A stretch of DNA of 45,602 nt from Muribaculaceae bacterium (GCA_028689665.1 JAQVCR010000007.1:35893-81494), one strand, 5' to 3'; numbered from the stretch's first letter, positions 7,661 through 16,891 are shown. The notes: generated from the sequence alone by a model not told the origin. Program-made: numbers and translations.

Positions 7661-9249
7661 TAATTCTTATCATTTATAGATTCGTTTTCAATACTAAAAC
7701 AGCGTTTAATCGCACGTCGGATAATGGCAGCATCGTTTTTATCCTCTTTGAGAATATTGAGCAAATAGTGAATGTATTCATCTTTATTAGTAAGTCCGCA
7801 AAGTTGAGCCACATTGCTATCGGGTACCATTGATTTCTGATTATACACTTTAAGAATTTCGAGATAATTTCCATTATCGACAAGTATATGAAAAGTGCGA
7901 CACAAATCCTCATACATACCGCGAGGATTAATCTCATTGACGAGATCGACCATGTGATCTTCGAGTGCATTAATATTCTGAAAACGTCGGTCTATCCGAT
8001 ATTCTACGTTACGTTTTACTCGATGGCGCACGTGCATAAGAGCTTGCTGTCGAAGCTCGGAATCGAACATATCAATAACAGCCTTTCGCACTTTGTTAAG
8101 CACATAATCCTGTTTCTTTCCCCGCCTTCGAGCGACAGTGGTAATCAGGTCGGGGAGCATAAGAATATTTTCAATTTCAGCCACATTAGGCACAAAAATT
8201 TTCTTGTCGCGTAGATACTGCACCTCCTTGTCGTCGCGACGGTCGCGGTCGACAATTCCGTGGCTGTCGAGGTGGTGAAAGTTTTCGAGATCATTAAACG
8301 AGCGTGTAGATTCGATCACTTTATTGCAACTTCCCAGCGGTTTCACGGTATATTCGGTAAATACGAGAGGGTATAATTTAGAGTCGATGCTGTGCATCTC
8401 GTCGCCCTCGATAAACAGAACCGGCTTGCGACTGCCCAGCAAGTCGAAATACAGCTCTTCAGAGAATTTTTCGCCGGAGCCGACAATCTCGTAATCCCAC
8501 GCAATATTAATTGCATCAAAATTTTTCACCCAGATACATTTATTATCAAGTCGCGAGCCTGCAAATTCTAGGTCGTGAGTGTTATATATAAACGTGCAAT
8601 CGGGGCGCATCTGTTCAATTACATTCCACAGAGCCTGCATGACGCTGTGATGCAAGAACACACCCGGGTCGTCAACAAAAATCACAGCATCGGGCATAGC
8701 ATACAGCACAGCTCCCAAATAATACAGAATAGCTTTCTCGCCGTCGGAAAGAGTCATGGAAGAATAAGAATCGTCGCCACTATCGGAAGAGAATAGCAAC
8801 TTACCGCCGGCGCGCAGAATTTTATTCTTAGGGAAAATCTCTTCCCAACGTTTCGCCACACGGTCGAGGCGAGTAACCGGCACTTTTGCGCCCTCAACGT
8901 TTCCCAGCAGATCTGCTTTATATTTCAATAGCTCGATAAACTCATCATGAAGCAATAGAAACATTAGTTTGTCAAATTCTGATTGCGCATCCGATTTAAT
9001 GAAATGGCTGTTGTTTCCGGCTAGTTCAAATAGATTATCAATAGATCCTTCAAGATTATTCTTTGTCATCGACGGAAAAATTGCTTTCAGAGCCGACATT
9101 TTAAATGCGCGTCCCGCACAATCTTCGAGAATTTTCCGGCTAAACCGAGTTTTACCAGCGCCATTAGCCCCGATAACGGTAATTTGCTTCACATTGTGAA
9201 GTGTGATCGGTGTATTACCATCGATACGTTTAGGTAAAGTCAAATTCAT
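7660..9249 (-). CDS. ABC-type ATPase fused to a DUF4435 (TOPRIM-like) domain
   Basis: The 529-aa protein has a complete ABC/SMC-like ATPase half: Walker A GANGAGKT (27-34), signature LSDGEK (167-172), Walker B AVIFVDDP (188-195) and H-loop THD (224-226). The second half begins with VLFIEGDE (E281) and continues with GIVDRDRR (D334, D336) and PNVAEIENIL, the pattern of DUF4435 domains, which are TOPRIM-like. The same two modules occur as AriA and AriB in the PARIS anti-phage system, sometimes fused. Here the gene is coupled to menA, which argues either for a housekeeping role or for a defence gene fixed beside menA. Domain assignment is firm; function is inference. Confidence 0.8.
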   Translation of the reverse strand: MNLTLPKRIDGNTPITLHNVKQITVIGANGAGKTRFSRKILEDCAGRAFKMSALKAIFPSMTKNNLEGSIDNLFELAGNNSHFIKSDAQSEFDKLMFLLLHDEFIELLKYKADLLGNVEGAKVPVTRLDRVAKRWEEIFPKNKILRAGGKLLFSSDSGDDSYSSMTLSDGEKAILYYLGAVLYAMPDAVIFVDDPGVFLHHSVMQALWNVIEQMRPDCTFIYNTHDLEFAGSRLDNKCIWVKNFDAINIAWDYEIVGSGEKFSEELYFDLLGSRKPVLFIEGDEMHSIDSKLYPLVFTEYTVKPLGSCNKVIESTRSFNDLENFHHLDSHGIVDRDRRDDKEVQYLRDKKIFVPNVAEIENILMLPDLITTVARRRGKKQDYVLNKVRKAVIDMFDSELRQQALMHVRHRVKRNVEYRIDRRFQNINALEDHMVDLVNEINPRGMYEDLCRTFHILVDNGNYLEILKVYNQKSMVPDSNVAQLCGLTNKDEYIHYLLNILKEDKNDAAIIRRAIKRCFSIENESINDKN

Positions 9250-9325
9250 GGCATAATCTATTAGTTTGTAAATCTATAATACTCAGCTAGGCAGACACTC
9301 ATAAAGATGTCCCCACTGTTACAAA

Positions 9326-9333
9326 CAAAGTTA
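9326..9333 (-). promoter_or_regulatory. -7 element for the ATPase/DUF4435-menA pair
   Basis: The minus strand reads TAACTTTG (TAnnTTTG). No convincing -33 element is seen. The leader to the ATG at 9249 would be about 70 nt. Confidence 0.4.
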
Positions 9334-9384
9334 GTAAAAAATAATTAGAATCGGGGAAGAAATTTCTCTCAATAAATAAAGAAA

Positions 9385-10002
9385 CTAAATAGTCCCTTGC
9401 TCGACACGCACGCATACACGCTCGATAATGGCATCTTCCTTGTCTTTCTCCGGCTTATAGTCGGTGCGCATATTCACGCCAAAGAATTTACCAAAAGTGA
9501 GCCAAAAACCTGCACGGAACGAGCCTAAAAACGCCTTTACAATATTATACGACGATTGATTAGTCTCTCGATTTATCAATTTAATCAGCATTTTACCTTG
9601 CGACTTAGTGAATGTTTTCATCACAGGTTTATACTGATTAAAAATCTCTTTTTCCATCTCTTTAAGATATTTTTCACGTTCTTTCTGAGTAGGAAAAGTC
9701 TCGATATATTCGTATGTTTCCAGCAGAGTAGAGCAGATAAGTTTGGCATAAGGTAAGGTGCGTTTCACGTCGCGCACAGTACGCCAATAGAAAGCTTCAT
9801 CTTTCTTTGAACGAAACCGTTCGGGCGGATATATTGTGATAGGATTAAACACAATCATACACACCGTGTCGCCTGTCGCCTCGTCAACGAAGTGGTATTT
9901 CCCTTTATACACTTTATTCAAAGCCGAAGCCTGCTCTTGCGAGGAGGCAACTCCCACTGCAAAAACAACAAAAAAAGACAATATGGCTATACGCAAATTC
10001 AT
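9385..10002 (-). CDS. secreted DUF4294 family protein
   Basis: The 205-aa protein starts with a signal peptide (MNLRIAILSFFVVFAVGVAS, then SQEQ) and so is exported. The mature part matches my memory of the Bacteroidota DUF4294 family: YWRTVRDVKRTLPYAKL, a charged helix KEREKYLKEMEKEI, SQGKMLIKLINRETNQSSY and FLGSFRAGFWLTFGKFFG. Function is not established. It is transcribed alone from a -7 box at 10019-10026. Confidence 0.85.
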   Translation of the reverse strand: MNLRIAILSFFVVFAVGVASSQEQASALNKVYKGKYHFVDEATGDTVCMIVFNPITIYPPERFRSKKDEAFYWRTVRDVKRTLPYAKLICSTLLETYEYIETFPTQKEREKYLKEMEKEIFNQYKPVMKTFTKSQGKMLIKLINRETNQSSYNIVKAFLGSFRAGFWLTFGKFFGVNMRTDYKPEKDKEDAIIERVCVRVEQGTI

Positions 10003-10018
10003 ATCATAAATAATAACG

Positions 10019-10026
10019 CAAAATTA
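10019..10026 (-). promoter_or_regulatory. -7 element for the DUF4294 gene
   Basis: The minus strand reads TAATTTTG. A TTTG-like -33 candidate (CAAA on the + strand at 10049-10052) lies 22 nt away, slightly longer than the usual spacing. The rest of 10003-10294 contains no gene I can see. Confidence 0.45.
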
Positions 10027-10252
10027 TCACAAAGATTTTAATAACAAGCAAAAAACAGCACAAATAGAATTATCATTTTGCCTTGCAGCCACAAAGGAAG
10101 GAATATGCACATGGAGGCAAGATGAGAGTGGCATAACTATTGATTTTACACTTTTGGGCTGTGTATATGAATAAATTAATAGCAGAATGTTTTTTTTGAT
10201 ATTATTTTATAAAAAACGGAAAATACTGCTACTAATATTCAATATTATCGAT

Positions 10253-10260
10253 TATCTTTG
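10253..10260 (+). promoter_or_regulatory. -7 element for the split sensor kinase
   Basis: TATCTTTG lies 34 nt before the ATG at 10295. No clear TTTG is seen at -33. Confidence 0.5.
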
Positions 10261-10294
10261 TAAATTCAGTTAATACCATAATATCATTTTTCTA

Positions 10295-11008
10295 ATGACT
10301 CTTATTAAATTTTTTAATCTAAACAGATATTTAGGCTTACTTTTATTTATATGGTTTGGTGTCTACCCAATACTCGCCGATTCTATACCAGTCAATGATA
10401 GCATTGCTTTAAAAACTAATAAACAGTTGATAGTCAGGGGTTTTCTCGATAGAGAACCATTTGAATTTATTGATGAAAATGGTCAGCCGGCAGGATTTTG
10501 TGTCGACTTGTTGAATGCACTAATTAAAGAGATGGGCTATCAACCAGCCGATTACGATTTTAAACTAGGCGACTATGACGTAATACTTCCTAAATTCATC
10601 AATGGAGAGGTAGATTTGATAACCGGAGCTATTTATAACGAAGATTACGTTTCAAAAATGTGTTTCAGCCTTCCCACACTACCCTATGAGCCACAGTTTG
10701 TAGTAAAGAGTGAAAATGCAGAAGGAATAAAGACGATAAACGATCTAAAAGGCAAGCGTATAGGGGTTATTAGTAACACATGGATGGAAAGGTATGTCAG
10801 AGAAAAGAAAATAACCGAAAAGATAGTTAATGTAAAAAACACACGTGAAGGAATGAACGATGTCGACGACGGTTTGATTGATGTGTATATGGATTGTAAT
10901 ATCATATTATCATATAATATAGAGCGTTATGGTTTTAACGACCTGAAGATAAAGGATTTGGGATTAGCACCATTGCGTTATTCAATCATTTCCAATTCGC
11001 AGAAGTAG
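10295..11008 (+). CDS. frameshifted hybrid sensor kinase, 5' part: periplasmic substrate-binding domain
   Basis: The 237-aa fragment has a hydrophobic export signal near residues 13-29, then a bacterial solute-binding family 3 domain (FEFIDENGQPAGFCVDLLNA, GEVDLITGAI, LKGKRIGVI). The reading frame stops at the TAG of 11006-11008, before the last part of the domain. The missing end (GEYDKIFNKWFG) is found immediately downstream in the frame that begins at 11029. A single missing base near 11003-11006 explains the break. I read the two parts as one broken gene. If the break is real, this fragment would be a free periplasmic protein lacking its C-terminal helix. Confidence 0.75.
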   Translation: MTLIKFFNLNRYLGLLLFIWFGVYPILADSIPVNDSIALKTNKQLIVRGFLDREPFEFIDENGQPAGFCVDLLNALIKEMGYQPADYDFKLGDYDVILPKFINGEVDLITGAIYNEDYVSKMCFSLPTLPYEPQFVVKSENAEGIKTINDLKGKRIGVISNTWMERYVREKKITEKIVNVKNTREGMNDVDDGLIDVYMDCNIILSYNIERYGFNDLKIKDLGLAPLRYSIISNSQK

Positions 11009-11028
11009 AGCTGTCGAATAAGATAAAT

Positions 11029-12684
11029 ATGGCTCTACACACCATTAAAGCATCGGGTGAATATGATAAGATATTCAATAAATGGTTTGGGGTACTCGAC
11101 CGCGAAGCCTACAATGAAGATTTGCTCTTAATCTTTTGCGTTATAGTAGGAGTCTTTTTGTTATTATTACTTTTTATCTGGCTGTTGCGCTTAAAAGTAA
11201 ATTCGGCATTACGCCAAGTAAAATATTCAAACAGCGAGCTAGAGTTATCAATCACTGCCGGCGAAATCACTGCATGGACATTCGACATAGAGAAGCAATC
11301 ATTTGTAGCCTTTCACGGCAAGCCAATAGGAGAACCATTTGATACCGTAGCAAGTTTCTATTCACGCCTAAAGCAAGAAGACATAGCCAAAATGCGCAAA
11401 ATAATACGAGATTTGTCGGTAGGCTTTATATCCGAAGCCAATACTACCATCTCTCTAAGTAAAGACCGGGCAAGCGATGAATATCTAATCTTTGAGGCGA
11501 GAATGGTACGGCTGTCGCAGTTTAAACGCATAGTGGGGACATTAAAAGACATCACCGAAGACATAAAGATGAAAGAAAGTCTAGAAAACTATCGCATAAA
11601 GTCCGATTTTATTGTGCGCTCAAATGGTATCGTTCTATTCCATTACGAGCTTATAGATATGGAATTTTATCAACTTAATGCCGGCGAGAACAGCGTGCTT
11701 TCCACCTTTACTTACGAAGAATATCTAGAGCGCGTACACCCCGATGATCGACAGGTGGCAATAGAATTTATAGATAAATTAAATATAGGCAAAGAAGAGC
11801 ATCTATCGGCAGAATACCGAATGCTCGACGACGGAAACAATTACGAATGGTTCTCAATCGAGGCAGTAGCATATCGACGAAACGAACTAGGCACGATAAT
11901 CAGCTATTTAGGTCTACGCCGAAACAATACACGATGGAAGCAGATAACCGACGATTTAATTGTGTTGCGCGACCGAGCCGAAGCATCAAATCGCCTAAAG
12001 AGTGCATCCTTAGCTAATATGAGCCACGAGATACGCACCCCTTTAAATGCTATTGTAGGGTTCTCCGATTTGATAACCGAGACAAGCGACCGCAAAGAAC
12101 AAGAACAATATAAATCGATAGTAAAGACCAACAACGATCTGCTATTAAGGCTTATAAATGACATACTTGACTTATCGAAAATCGAAGCCGGTTCGGTTGA
12201 TTTTAGTTATATGGCATTTGATTTCTCTGATTATTTAAGAGAATTGTATTCGTCGTTAAAGTTACGCGAAAAAGAAGACGTAAAATTAATGCTCGAATTG
12301 CCCGAAAACACTACCGATGTGTTCTGCGACCGAAACAGGATATCGCAACTAGTAACAAACTTTGTAACAAATGCCTTTAAATTCACCACCAAAGGATCGG
12401 TAACAATAACTTATTGTAACGATGCCGAGTGGTTGACCGTTAAAGTAATTGATACAGGAATAGGAATATCCGATGAATATAAATCGAAGATATTTGAACG
12501 CTTCGAGAAGATTAACGAGTTTGCGCAAGGCACCGGCTTAGGGCTGTCGATATGCAAATCGCTAGTAGAGTCGATGGGCGGCAATATTGGCGTAGAATCA
12601 ACATTTGGCGAAGGCTCTACTTTCTGGTTCCGATTGCCATATACCCTTGAGCAATATACCATGACCCATAAAGATTTATTCTAA
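11029..12684 (+). CDS. frameshifted hybrid sensor kinase, 3' part: TM, PAS and histidine kinase
   Basis: The 551-aa fragment begins with the last ~23 residues of the substrate-binding domain, then a transmembrane helix (about 31-54), two PAS-like regions (about 70-185 and 190-310; the second has VHPDDRQVA and YEWFSIEAVAYR), a HisKA domain with the phospho-accepting His in NMSHEIRTPLNAIVGF (about 333), and HATPase_c with N box NAFKFT, G1 DTGIGIS and G2 GTGLGLSIC. There is no C-terminal receiver domain. The apparent ATG start lies inside the domain, so it is probably not the natural start; the intact gene would run 10295-12684. No cognate regulator is adjacent. Confidence 0.78.
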   Translation: MALHTIKASGEYDKIFNKWFGVLDREAYNEDLLLIFCVIVGVFLLLLLFIWLLRLKVNSALRQVKYSNSELELSITAGEITAWTFDIEKQSFVAFHGKPIGEPFDTVASFYSRLKQEDIAKMRKIIRDLSVGFISEANTTISLSKDRASDEYLIFEARMVRLSQFKRIVGTLKDITEDIKMKESLENYRIKSDFIVRSNGIVLFHYELIDMEFYQLNAGENSVLSTFTYEEYLERVHPDDRQVAIEFIDKLNIGKEEHLSAEYRMLDDGNNYEWFSIEAVAYRRNELGTIISYLGLRRNNTRWKQITDDLIVLRDRAEASNRLKSASLANMSHEIRTPLNAIVGFSDLITETSDRKEQEQYKSIVKTNNDLLLRLINDILDLSKIEAGSVDFSYMAFDFSDYLRELYSSLKLREKEDVKLMLELPENTTDVFCDRNRISQLVTNFVTNAFKFTTKGSVTITYCNDAEWLTVKVIDTGIGISDEYKSKIFERFEKINEFAQGTGLGLSICKSLVESMGGNIGVESTFGEGSTFWFRLPYTLEQYTMTHKDLF

Positions 12685-12708
12685 CAAGCAATAGTTACAA
12701 TTTTAATA

Positions 12709-14370
12709 TCAGAGCATAAAAAGGATAACGATCTGCACAATTATAACACGTGCAAACATACTGAGTGGGTAGACCGTAGCATAGGCTACCGATGGTTTAT
12801 CGCCCGGGATAGTGTCGTTAGCATAATTTAGAGCCATAGGGTTAGCCATCGAGCCACACAGCATACCACACACGCTGCCATAGTCAAGTTTCACCAATTT
12901 AAGACCTATAAGCCCGACTAATATTACCGGCACCAGCGTAATTAAGAACCCAAGCAGAATCCAAAGCGCACCTTCGGTACGGAATACTGTTTCAAAGAAA
13001 TGCGCACCCGAGTCAAGTCCGAGACACGCTAAATAAAGAGCAAGCCCCAACGCACGCAGCATCAAGTTTGCGCTCAGAGTAGTGTAAGTGATCATGTGTA
13101 AACGAGGTCCGAAAGTACCGATAAGTATCCCCATAATGATAGGACCACCTGCAAGCCCCAATTTAACCGGCATCGAAATACCCGGCATAGAAAGAGGAAT
13201 TGCCCCCAGCATAAGCCCAAGAATAATCCCCACAAACACCGAAACGAGATTAGGCTCTTTAAGACTTTTCACAGCATTTCCGAGAACACGTTCCACATTG
13301 TTCAGCGCATCTTTTTCTCCCACAACCGTTAATCGGTCGCCCATCTGCAGGCGCAGGTCGGAAGTGGCAAGTAATTGTACCCCACTGCGATATACCCGGC
13401 TAATATTTATTCCATAGTGATTACGCAGGCGAAGACTGCCAAGCCGCTTTCCATTAATTTCGGGACGAGTAACAAGAATACGTTGCGAAATAAGTTGGCT
13501 GTCGATAGCGTTCCAATCTATTTTCTCATCGTTCCAGTTAGTATTTTCTTGTTCGCCAAATAGCAGAGTAAGCGCTTCGGCATCTTTATCGCTAGTGATA
13601 ACAAGAATACGGTCGCCATCTTTAAGTATTTTATCAGAAGTGGGAATACTCACTTTACCGTCGCGCCAAAGTCGAGAAATGACAAATCTCAAGTGGCTCA
13701 TTTGTGCCACATCACGCACACTCTTTTCAAATACAGCAGGGTTATGAATTTGGAATGCAGCAATATAAGTCTTATTATTCTCCTCGCCTACATTAGTATC
13801 TATTTCGTTGTTGCGAACAAATAATTTACGCATCAGCAGGATAGCCAGAATCACGCCAACCACTCCCAGCGGGTATGTAACAGCGCAACCAAGCGCAGGC
13901 GAGCTAGCCGATTGTCCCATCTGTACCAGAGTCTGCTGTACCGCACCGAGAGCCGGAGTGTTAGTACAAGCGCCACACATAAGCCCCATCATATCAGGCA
14001 GACTTACACGAGTAACAAACGACAGAATAATAGCGAAAATAGTTCCTATAAACACAAGCGCAAGCGCCAGCATATTAAGACGGAATCCCCCTTTGCGAAA
14101 AGAGCTGAAGAATCCCGGTCCCACTTGAAGCCCAAGAGCATAAACGAAAAGAATAAGCCCGAAACTCTCGGCATAATTCAGCATTTGAGGGTCGACAGAA
14201 ATCCCGAAATGTCCGGTAATAATACCCACAAAGAATACAAAAGTAACACCAAGAGAGATACCAAAGAATTTGATTTTCCCCAGCATCAGCCCAATTGCCG
14301 AAATAAGCGATAACACAATAACTGCTTGTAACGCACTATGGTCGATGAACAACCCGTTTAGCCACTCCAT
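12709..14370 (-). CDS. AspT/YidE family putative transporter
   Basis: The 553-aa inner-membrane protein has the duplicated AspT-YidE-YbjL layout: a block of about five to six helices (10-180), two soluble TrkA-C (RCK_C) domains in the middle (about 195-375; GDRILVITSD and GDRLTVVGEK), and a second helix block to the end. The repeat signature GLMCGACTNTPAL recurs as GMLCGSMANPMAL. AspT exchanges aspartate and alanine; the substrate of this paralogue cannot be told. I chose the ATG at 14370: an upstream TTG at 14388 would lie inside the promoter -7 box carried by the repeat array. Confidence 0.88.
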   Translation of the reverse strand: MEWLNGLFIDHSALQAVIVLSLISAIGLMLGKIKFFGISLGVTFVFFVGIITGHFGISVDPQMLNYAESFGLILFVYALGLQVGPGFFSSFRKGGFRLNMLALALVFIGTIFAIILSFVTRVSLPDMMGLMCGACTNTPALGAVQQTLVQMGQSASSPALGCAVTYPLGVVGVILAILLMRKLFVRNNEIDTNVGEENNKTYIAAFQIHNPAVFEKSVRDVAQMSHLRFVISRLWRDGKVSIPTSDKILKDGDRILVITSDKDAEALTLLFGEQENTNWNDEKIDWNAIDSQLISQRILVTRPEINGKRLGSLRLRNHYGINISRVYRSGVQLLATSDLRLQMGDRLTVVGEKDALNNVERVLGNAVKSLKEPNLVSVFVGIILGLMLGAIPLSMPGISMPVKLGLAGGPIIMGILIGTFGPRLHMITYTTLSANLMLRALGLALYLACLGLDSGAHFFETVFRTEGALWILLGFLITLVPVILVGLIGLKLVKLDYGSVCGMLCGSMANPMALNYANDTIPGDKPSVAYATVYPLSMFARVIIVQIVILFML

Positions 14371-14384
14371 AAATATAATTTTTG

Positions 14385-14540
14385 GCAAAGGTAGTGCAAA
14401 TGAGTGGAGAATAAAAACAAGTTCACTTGTTTTTGTTATCCCGAATGTAGCCTATCTTATTCAAAGGTAGTGCAAATGAGTGGAGAATAAAAACAAGTTC
14501 ACTTGTTTTTGTTATTCCGAGAGCCGCCTACGTTATTTAA
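14385..14540 (-). repeat. 76-bp tandem hairpin-promoter repeat upstream of the AspT-type gene
   Basis: Read on the minus strand, two units with a 76-bp period each contain the hairpin AAAAACAAGTGAACTTGTTTTT, then ATTCTCCACTCATTTGCAC and the -7 box TACCTTTG (promoter-proximal copy at 14385-14392). A third, diverged half-unit (CGGAATAAC preceded by CGTAGGCGGCTCT) extends to about 14540. It shares the order and sequence of the arrays at 5-202 and 24211-24325. The predicted leader to the ATG at 14370 is under 15 nt. Confidence 0.9.
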
Positions 14541-14646
14541 AGCTTCCTATTCCCCAAAGGGGGGCAATAAAGCCAATTTTGAAAAAAAATATATAGTTAC
14601 AAAAGAGATGATAGAATATTTTTCTGTATGATAGCAGATTTATTAG

Positions 14647-14654
14647 TAAGTTTG
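14647..14654 (+). promoter_or_regulatory. -7 element for nadB
   Basis: TAAGTTTG (TAnnTTTG) lies 75 nt before the nadB ATG; a TTTC-like -33 is at about 14621. The leader contains a C- and A-rich stretch (ACCCCCAAAAAAT) but no riboswitch that I recognise. Confidence 0.45.
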
Positions 14655-14729
14655 CAGATGCAAAAATAGGAGTCGTTTTTGGGCGAAAAATAAGCCACCC
14701 AAATCGTACCCCCAAAAAATACTAGAAGT

Positions 14730-16301
14730 ATGGTGTGTAAATATGATTACCTAGTAATAGGTTCAGGCATAGCCGGAATGAGCTTTGCTTTGAAAGTAGC
14801 CGATGCTGGAAAGGTGGCATTGATATGTAAGACAACACTAGAAGAAGCTAATACATTTTTAGCGCAAGGAGGTGTGGCATCGGTAACAAATCGTCTGGTT
14901 GACGACTTCGACAAGCATATAAAAGACACGATGATAGCCGGCGACTATCTTAGCGATCCCATTGCCGTAGAAAAAGTAGTTCGCGAAGCCCCCTCACAAA
15001 TCGAGCAGTTAATAAAATGGGGCGTAGCCTTCGACAAGAACGAGAAAGGCGATTTCGACCTGCATAAAGAAGGCGGACACTCCGAGTTTCGCATCCTACA
15101 CCACAAAGACAACACCGGCGCCGAAATACAAGACAGCCTAATCGAGACAGTAAAGAAGCATAAAAACATCGACGTCTTTGAGAACCGATTTGCGGTAGAA
15201 ATCCTCACACAGCACCATCTAGGAAAGATAGTTACCCGCCACACAGGAGGAATTTCGTGCTATGGAGCTTATGTACTAAATATTGCAACCGGCGAAGTCG
15301 ACACCTTCTTGTCGAGGATAACACTAATGGCAACCGGAGGCGTAGGCGCAGTGTATAAGACCACCACCAATCCACTAGTAGCCACAGGCGACGGAATAGC
15401 AATGGTGTATCGCGCAAAAGGCGAAGTGAAAGATATGGAATTTGTTCAATTCCACCCCACCGCCCTATATCACCCCGGCGACCGTCCTTCATTTCTTATT
15501 ACAGAGGCAATGCGAGGCTATGGAGCCGTGTTGCGCACCACCGACGGCAAAGAATTTATGCAGAAATACGACTCTCGTCTATCTCTGGCACCCCGTGATA
15601 TTGTGGCACGTGCAATCGACAACGAGATGAAAATGCGTGGCGACGACCATGTGTATCTCGATGTAACCCACAAAGATGCCGATGAGACAAAGAAACATTT
15701 CCCCAACATCTACGCCAAGTGTCTATCGTTAGGAATCGACATAACAAAAGATTATATCCCCGTAGCTCCCGCCGCCCACTATCTATGTGGCGGAATAAAG
15801 GTAGATTCAAATGCCTGCTCGTCAATCGAGAGGCTTTATGCCGTAGGCGAATGCTCCTGCACCGGGTTGCATGGAGGCAACCGCTTAGCGTCGAATTCTC
15901 TAATCGAGGCAGTAGTGTATGCCGATGCGGCCGCCAAGCACGCCCTTACACATATCTCGAAATATGTGTATCGCGAAGATATCCCGGCATGGAACGATGA
16001 GGGTACACAAATCCCCGAAGAAATGGTGTTAATCACCCAGAGCATCAAGGAAGTGGGACAGATAATGAGTACTTATGTAGGGATTGTGCGAAGTGATATC
16101 CGCCTAAAGCGAGCATGGAACCGCCTCGATATAATCTATGAAGAGACCGAGCGACTATTCAAGCGAAGCAAAGCCAGCAAAGATATTTGCGAGTTACGCA
16201 ATATTATCAATGTCGGGTATCTTATAATGCGTCAGGCAATGGAGCGCAAAGAGAGCAGAGGCCTACACTACACAATTGATTATCCACCAATTAAGAAGTA
16301 A
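14730..16301 (+). CDS. nadB: L-aspartate oxidase
   Basis: The 523-aa flavoprotein oxidises L-aspartate to iminoaspartate, the first step of de novo NAD synthesis. The FAD motif is VIGSGIAGMS (9-18). Other family landmarks are AQGGVAS, GGHSEFRILHHKDNTG, MEFVQFHPTALY, APAAHYLCGGI and GLHGGNRLASNSL, with the helical C-terminal domain of the succinate dehydrogenase/NadB family. nadA and nadC are not adjacent. Succinate dehydrogenase and fumarate reductase A are related, but the absence of a partner subunit and the length favour NadB. Confidence 0.95.
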   Translation: MVCKYDYLVIGSGIAGMSFALKVADAGKVALICKTTLEEANTFLAQGGVASVTNRLVDDFDKHIKDTMIAGDYLSDPIAVEKVVREAPSQIEQLIKWGVAFDKNEKGDFDLHKEGGHSEFRILHHKDNTGAEIQDSLIETVKKHKNIDVFENRFAVEILTQHHLGKIVTRHTGGISCYGAYVLNIATGEVDTFLSRITLMATGGVGAVYKTTTNPLVATGDGIAMVYRAKGEVKDMEFVQFHPTALYHPGDRPSFLITEAMRGYGAVLRTTDGKEFMQKYDSRLSLAPRDIVARAIDNEMKMRGDDHVYLDVTHKDADETKKHFPNIYAKCLSLGIDITKDYIPVAPAAHYLCGGIKVDSNACSSIERLYAVGECSCTGLHGGNRLASNSLIEAVVYADAAAKHALTHISKYVYREDIPAWNDEGTQIPEEMVLITQSIKEVGQIMSTYVGIVRSDIRLKRAWNRLDIIYEETERLFKRSKASKDICELRNIINVGYLIMRQAMERKESRGLHYTIDYPPIKK

Positions 16302-16337
16302 AAGCGAGGCATATTTCTAGAATTGTCAAATAATGTG

Positions 16338-16345
16338 TAATTTTG
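16338..16345 (+). promoter_or_regulatory. -7 element for the 170-aa protein gene
   Basis: TAATTTTG (TAnnTTTG) lies 33 nt before the ATG at 16379; the -33 region has only TTTC. Confidence 0.4.
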
Positions 16346-16378
16346 CAATTCAGAAAAAGGAAATAAAAATAAATAATA

Positions 16379-16891
16379 ATGAAATATAGCGACGAGAAAG
16401 ATAAATGTTACGGAGTAGTGGGAATGGCGATAGGGCTGAATGTATGGGATGCCGAAGATTTATTTTCGAGCATCACAATAGATGCCGATGGTTATGATTG
16501 CATCGACTTTACTCACGAATATTACTTTACAGGCACGCCAACAATATCGCCCAAAGCATCGTGGCAACATCAATTGAAGATCTACAAGATAATGATGGGC
16601 ATCACGATTTCAAATGTAATGTGCAGGTGTATGGTTGGCGACGGCAAGCAACTCAACCGAGGCGACAAAGAAGAGCTGCTAAGCATATTTATCGAGCAAG
16701 GCGATGAAGAATACAGCCTAAGCAAAGAAGAGTGTGTAGCGATATTCGATAAATCGTATAACTATCTATTGAAGCTATACAGCCACTATCAAGTGAAAAG
16801 CATGGTAAAAGAATTTGTCGACAAATTGGCACAGAAGCGCAAAATGTCGTCATGCGAGGTTCAAGAGGCAATAGCTCTTCTTAACAATTAG
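16379..16891 (+). CDS. uncharacterised 170-aa protein
   Basis: I do not recognise the family. There is no signal peptide or membrane helix. The first 60 residues include a short hydrophobic region (GVVGMAIGLNVWDAEDLFSS) and an aromatic-rich stretch (DFTHEYYFTG). The rest looks all-helical (HQLKIYKIMMGITISNVMCR, then several amphipathic helices), with three cysteines. It has its own promoter and a strong terminator and is therefore monocistronic. Codon use resembles its neighbours. The tight promoter-gene-terminator packaging supports a real gene. Confidence 0.75.
   Translation: MKYSDEKDKCYGVVGMAIGLNVWDAEDLFSSITIDADGYDCIDFTHEYYFTGTPTISPKASWQHQLKIYKIMMGITISNVMCRCMVGDGKQLNRGDKEELLSIFIEQGDEEYSLSKEECVAIFDKSYNYLLKLYSHYQVKSMVKEFVDKLAQKRKMSSCEVQEAIALLNN

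Noticed and set aside
10999-11031. Programmed -1 frameshift in the sensor kinase
   Set aside because: No slippery heptamer or downstream stem is visible around GCAGAAGTAGAG; a missing base or sequencing error is simpler.
12741-12758. Third parS site (around ATAACACGTGCAAACA)
   Set aside because: Only the CACGTG core matches; several consensus positions differ. Other CACGTG cores at 8033, 15608, 32362 and 37891 also fail on the flanks.
13808-14313. Long + strand frames opposite the AspT-type gene
   Set aside because: They are antisense shadows of a membrane-protein gene, with low-complexity, non-domain-like translations.
14371-14388. TTG start of the AspT-type gene at 14388
   Set aside because: It overlaps the promoter -7 box on the minus strand; the ATG at 14370 gives a normal N terminus.
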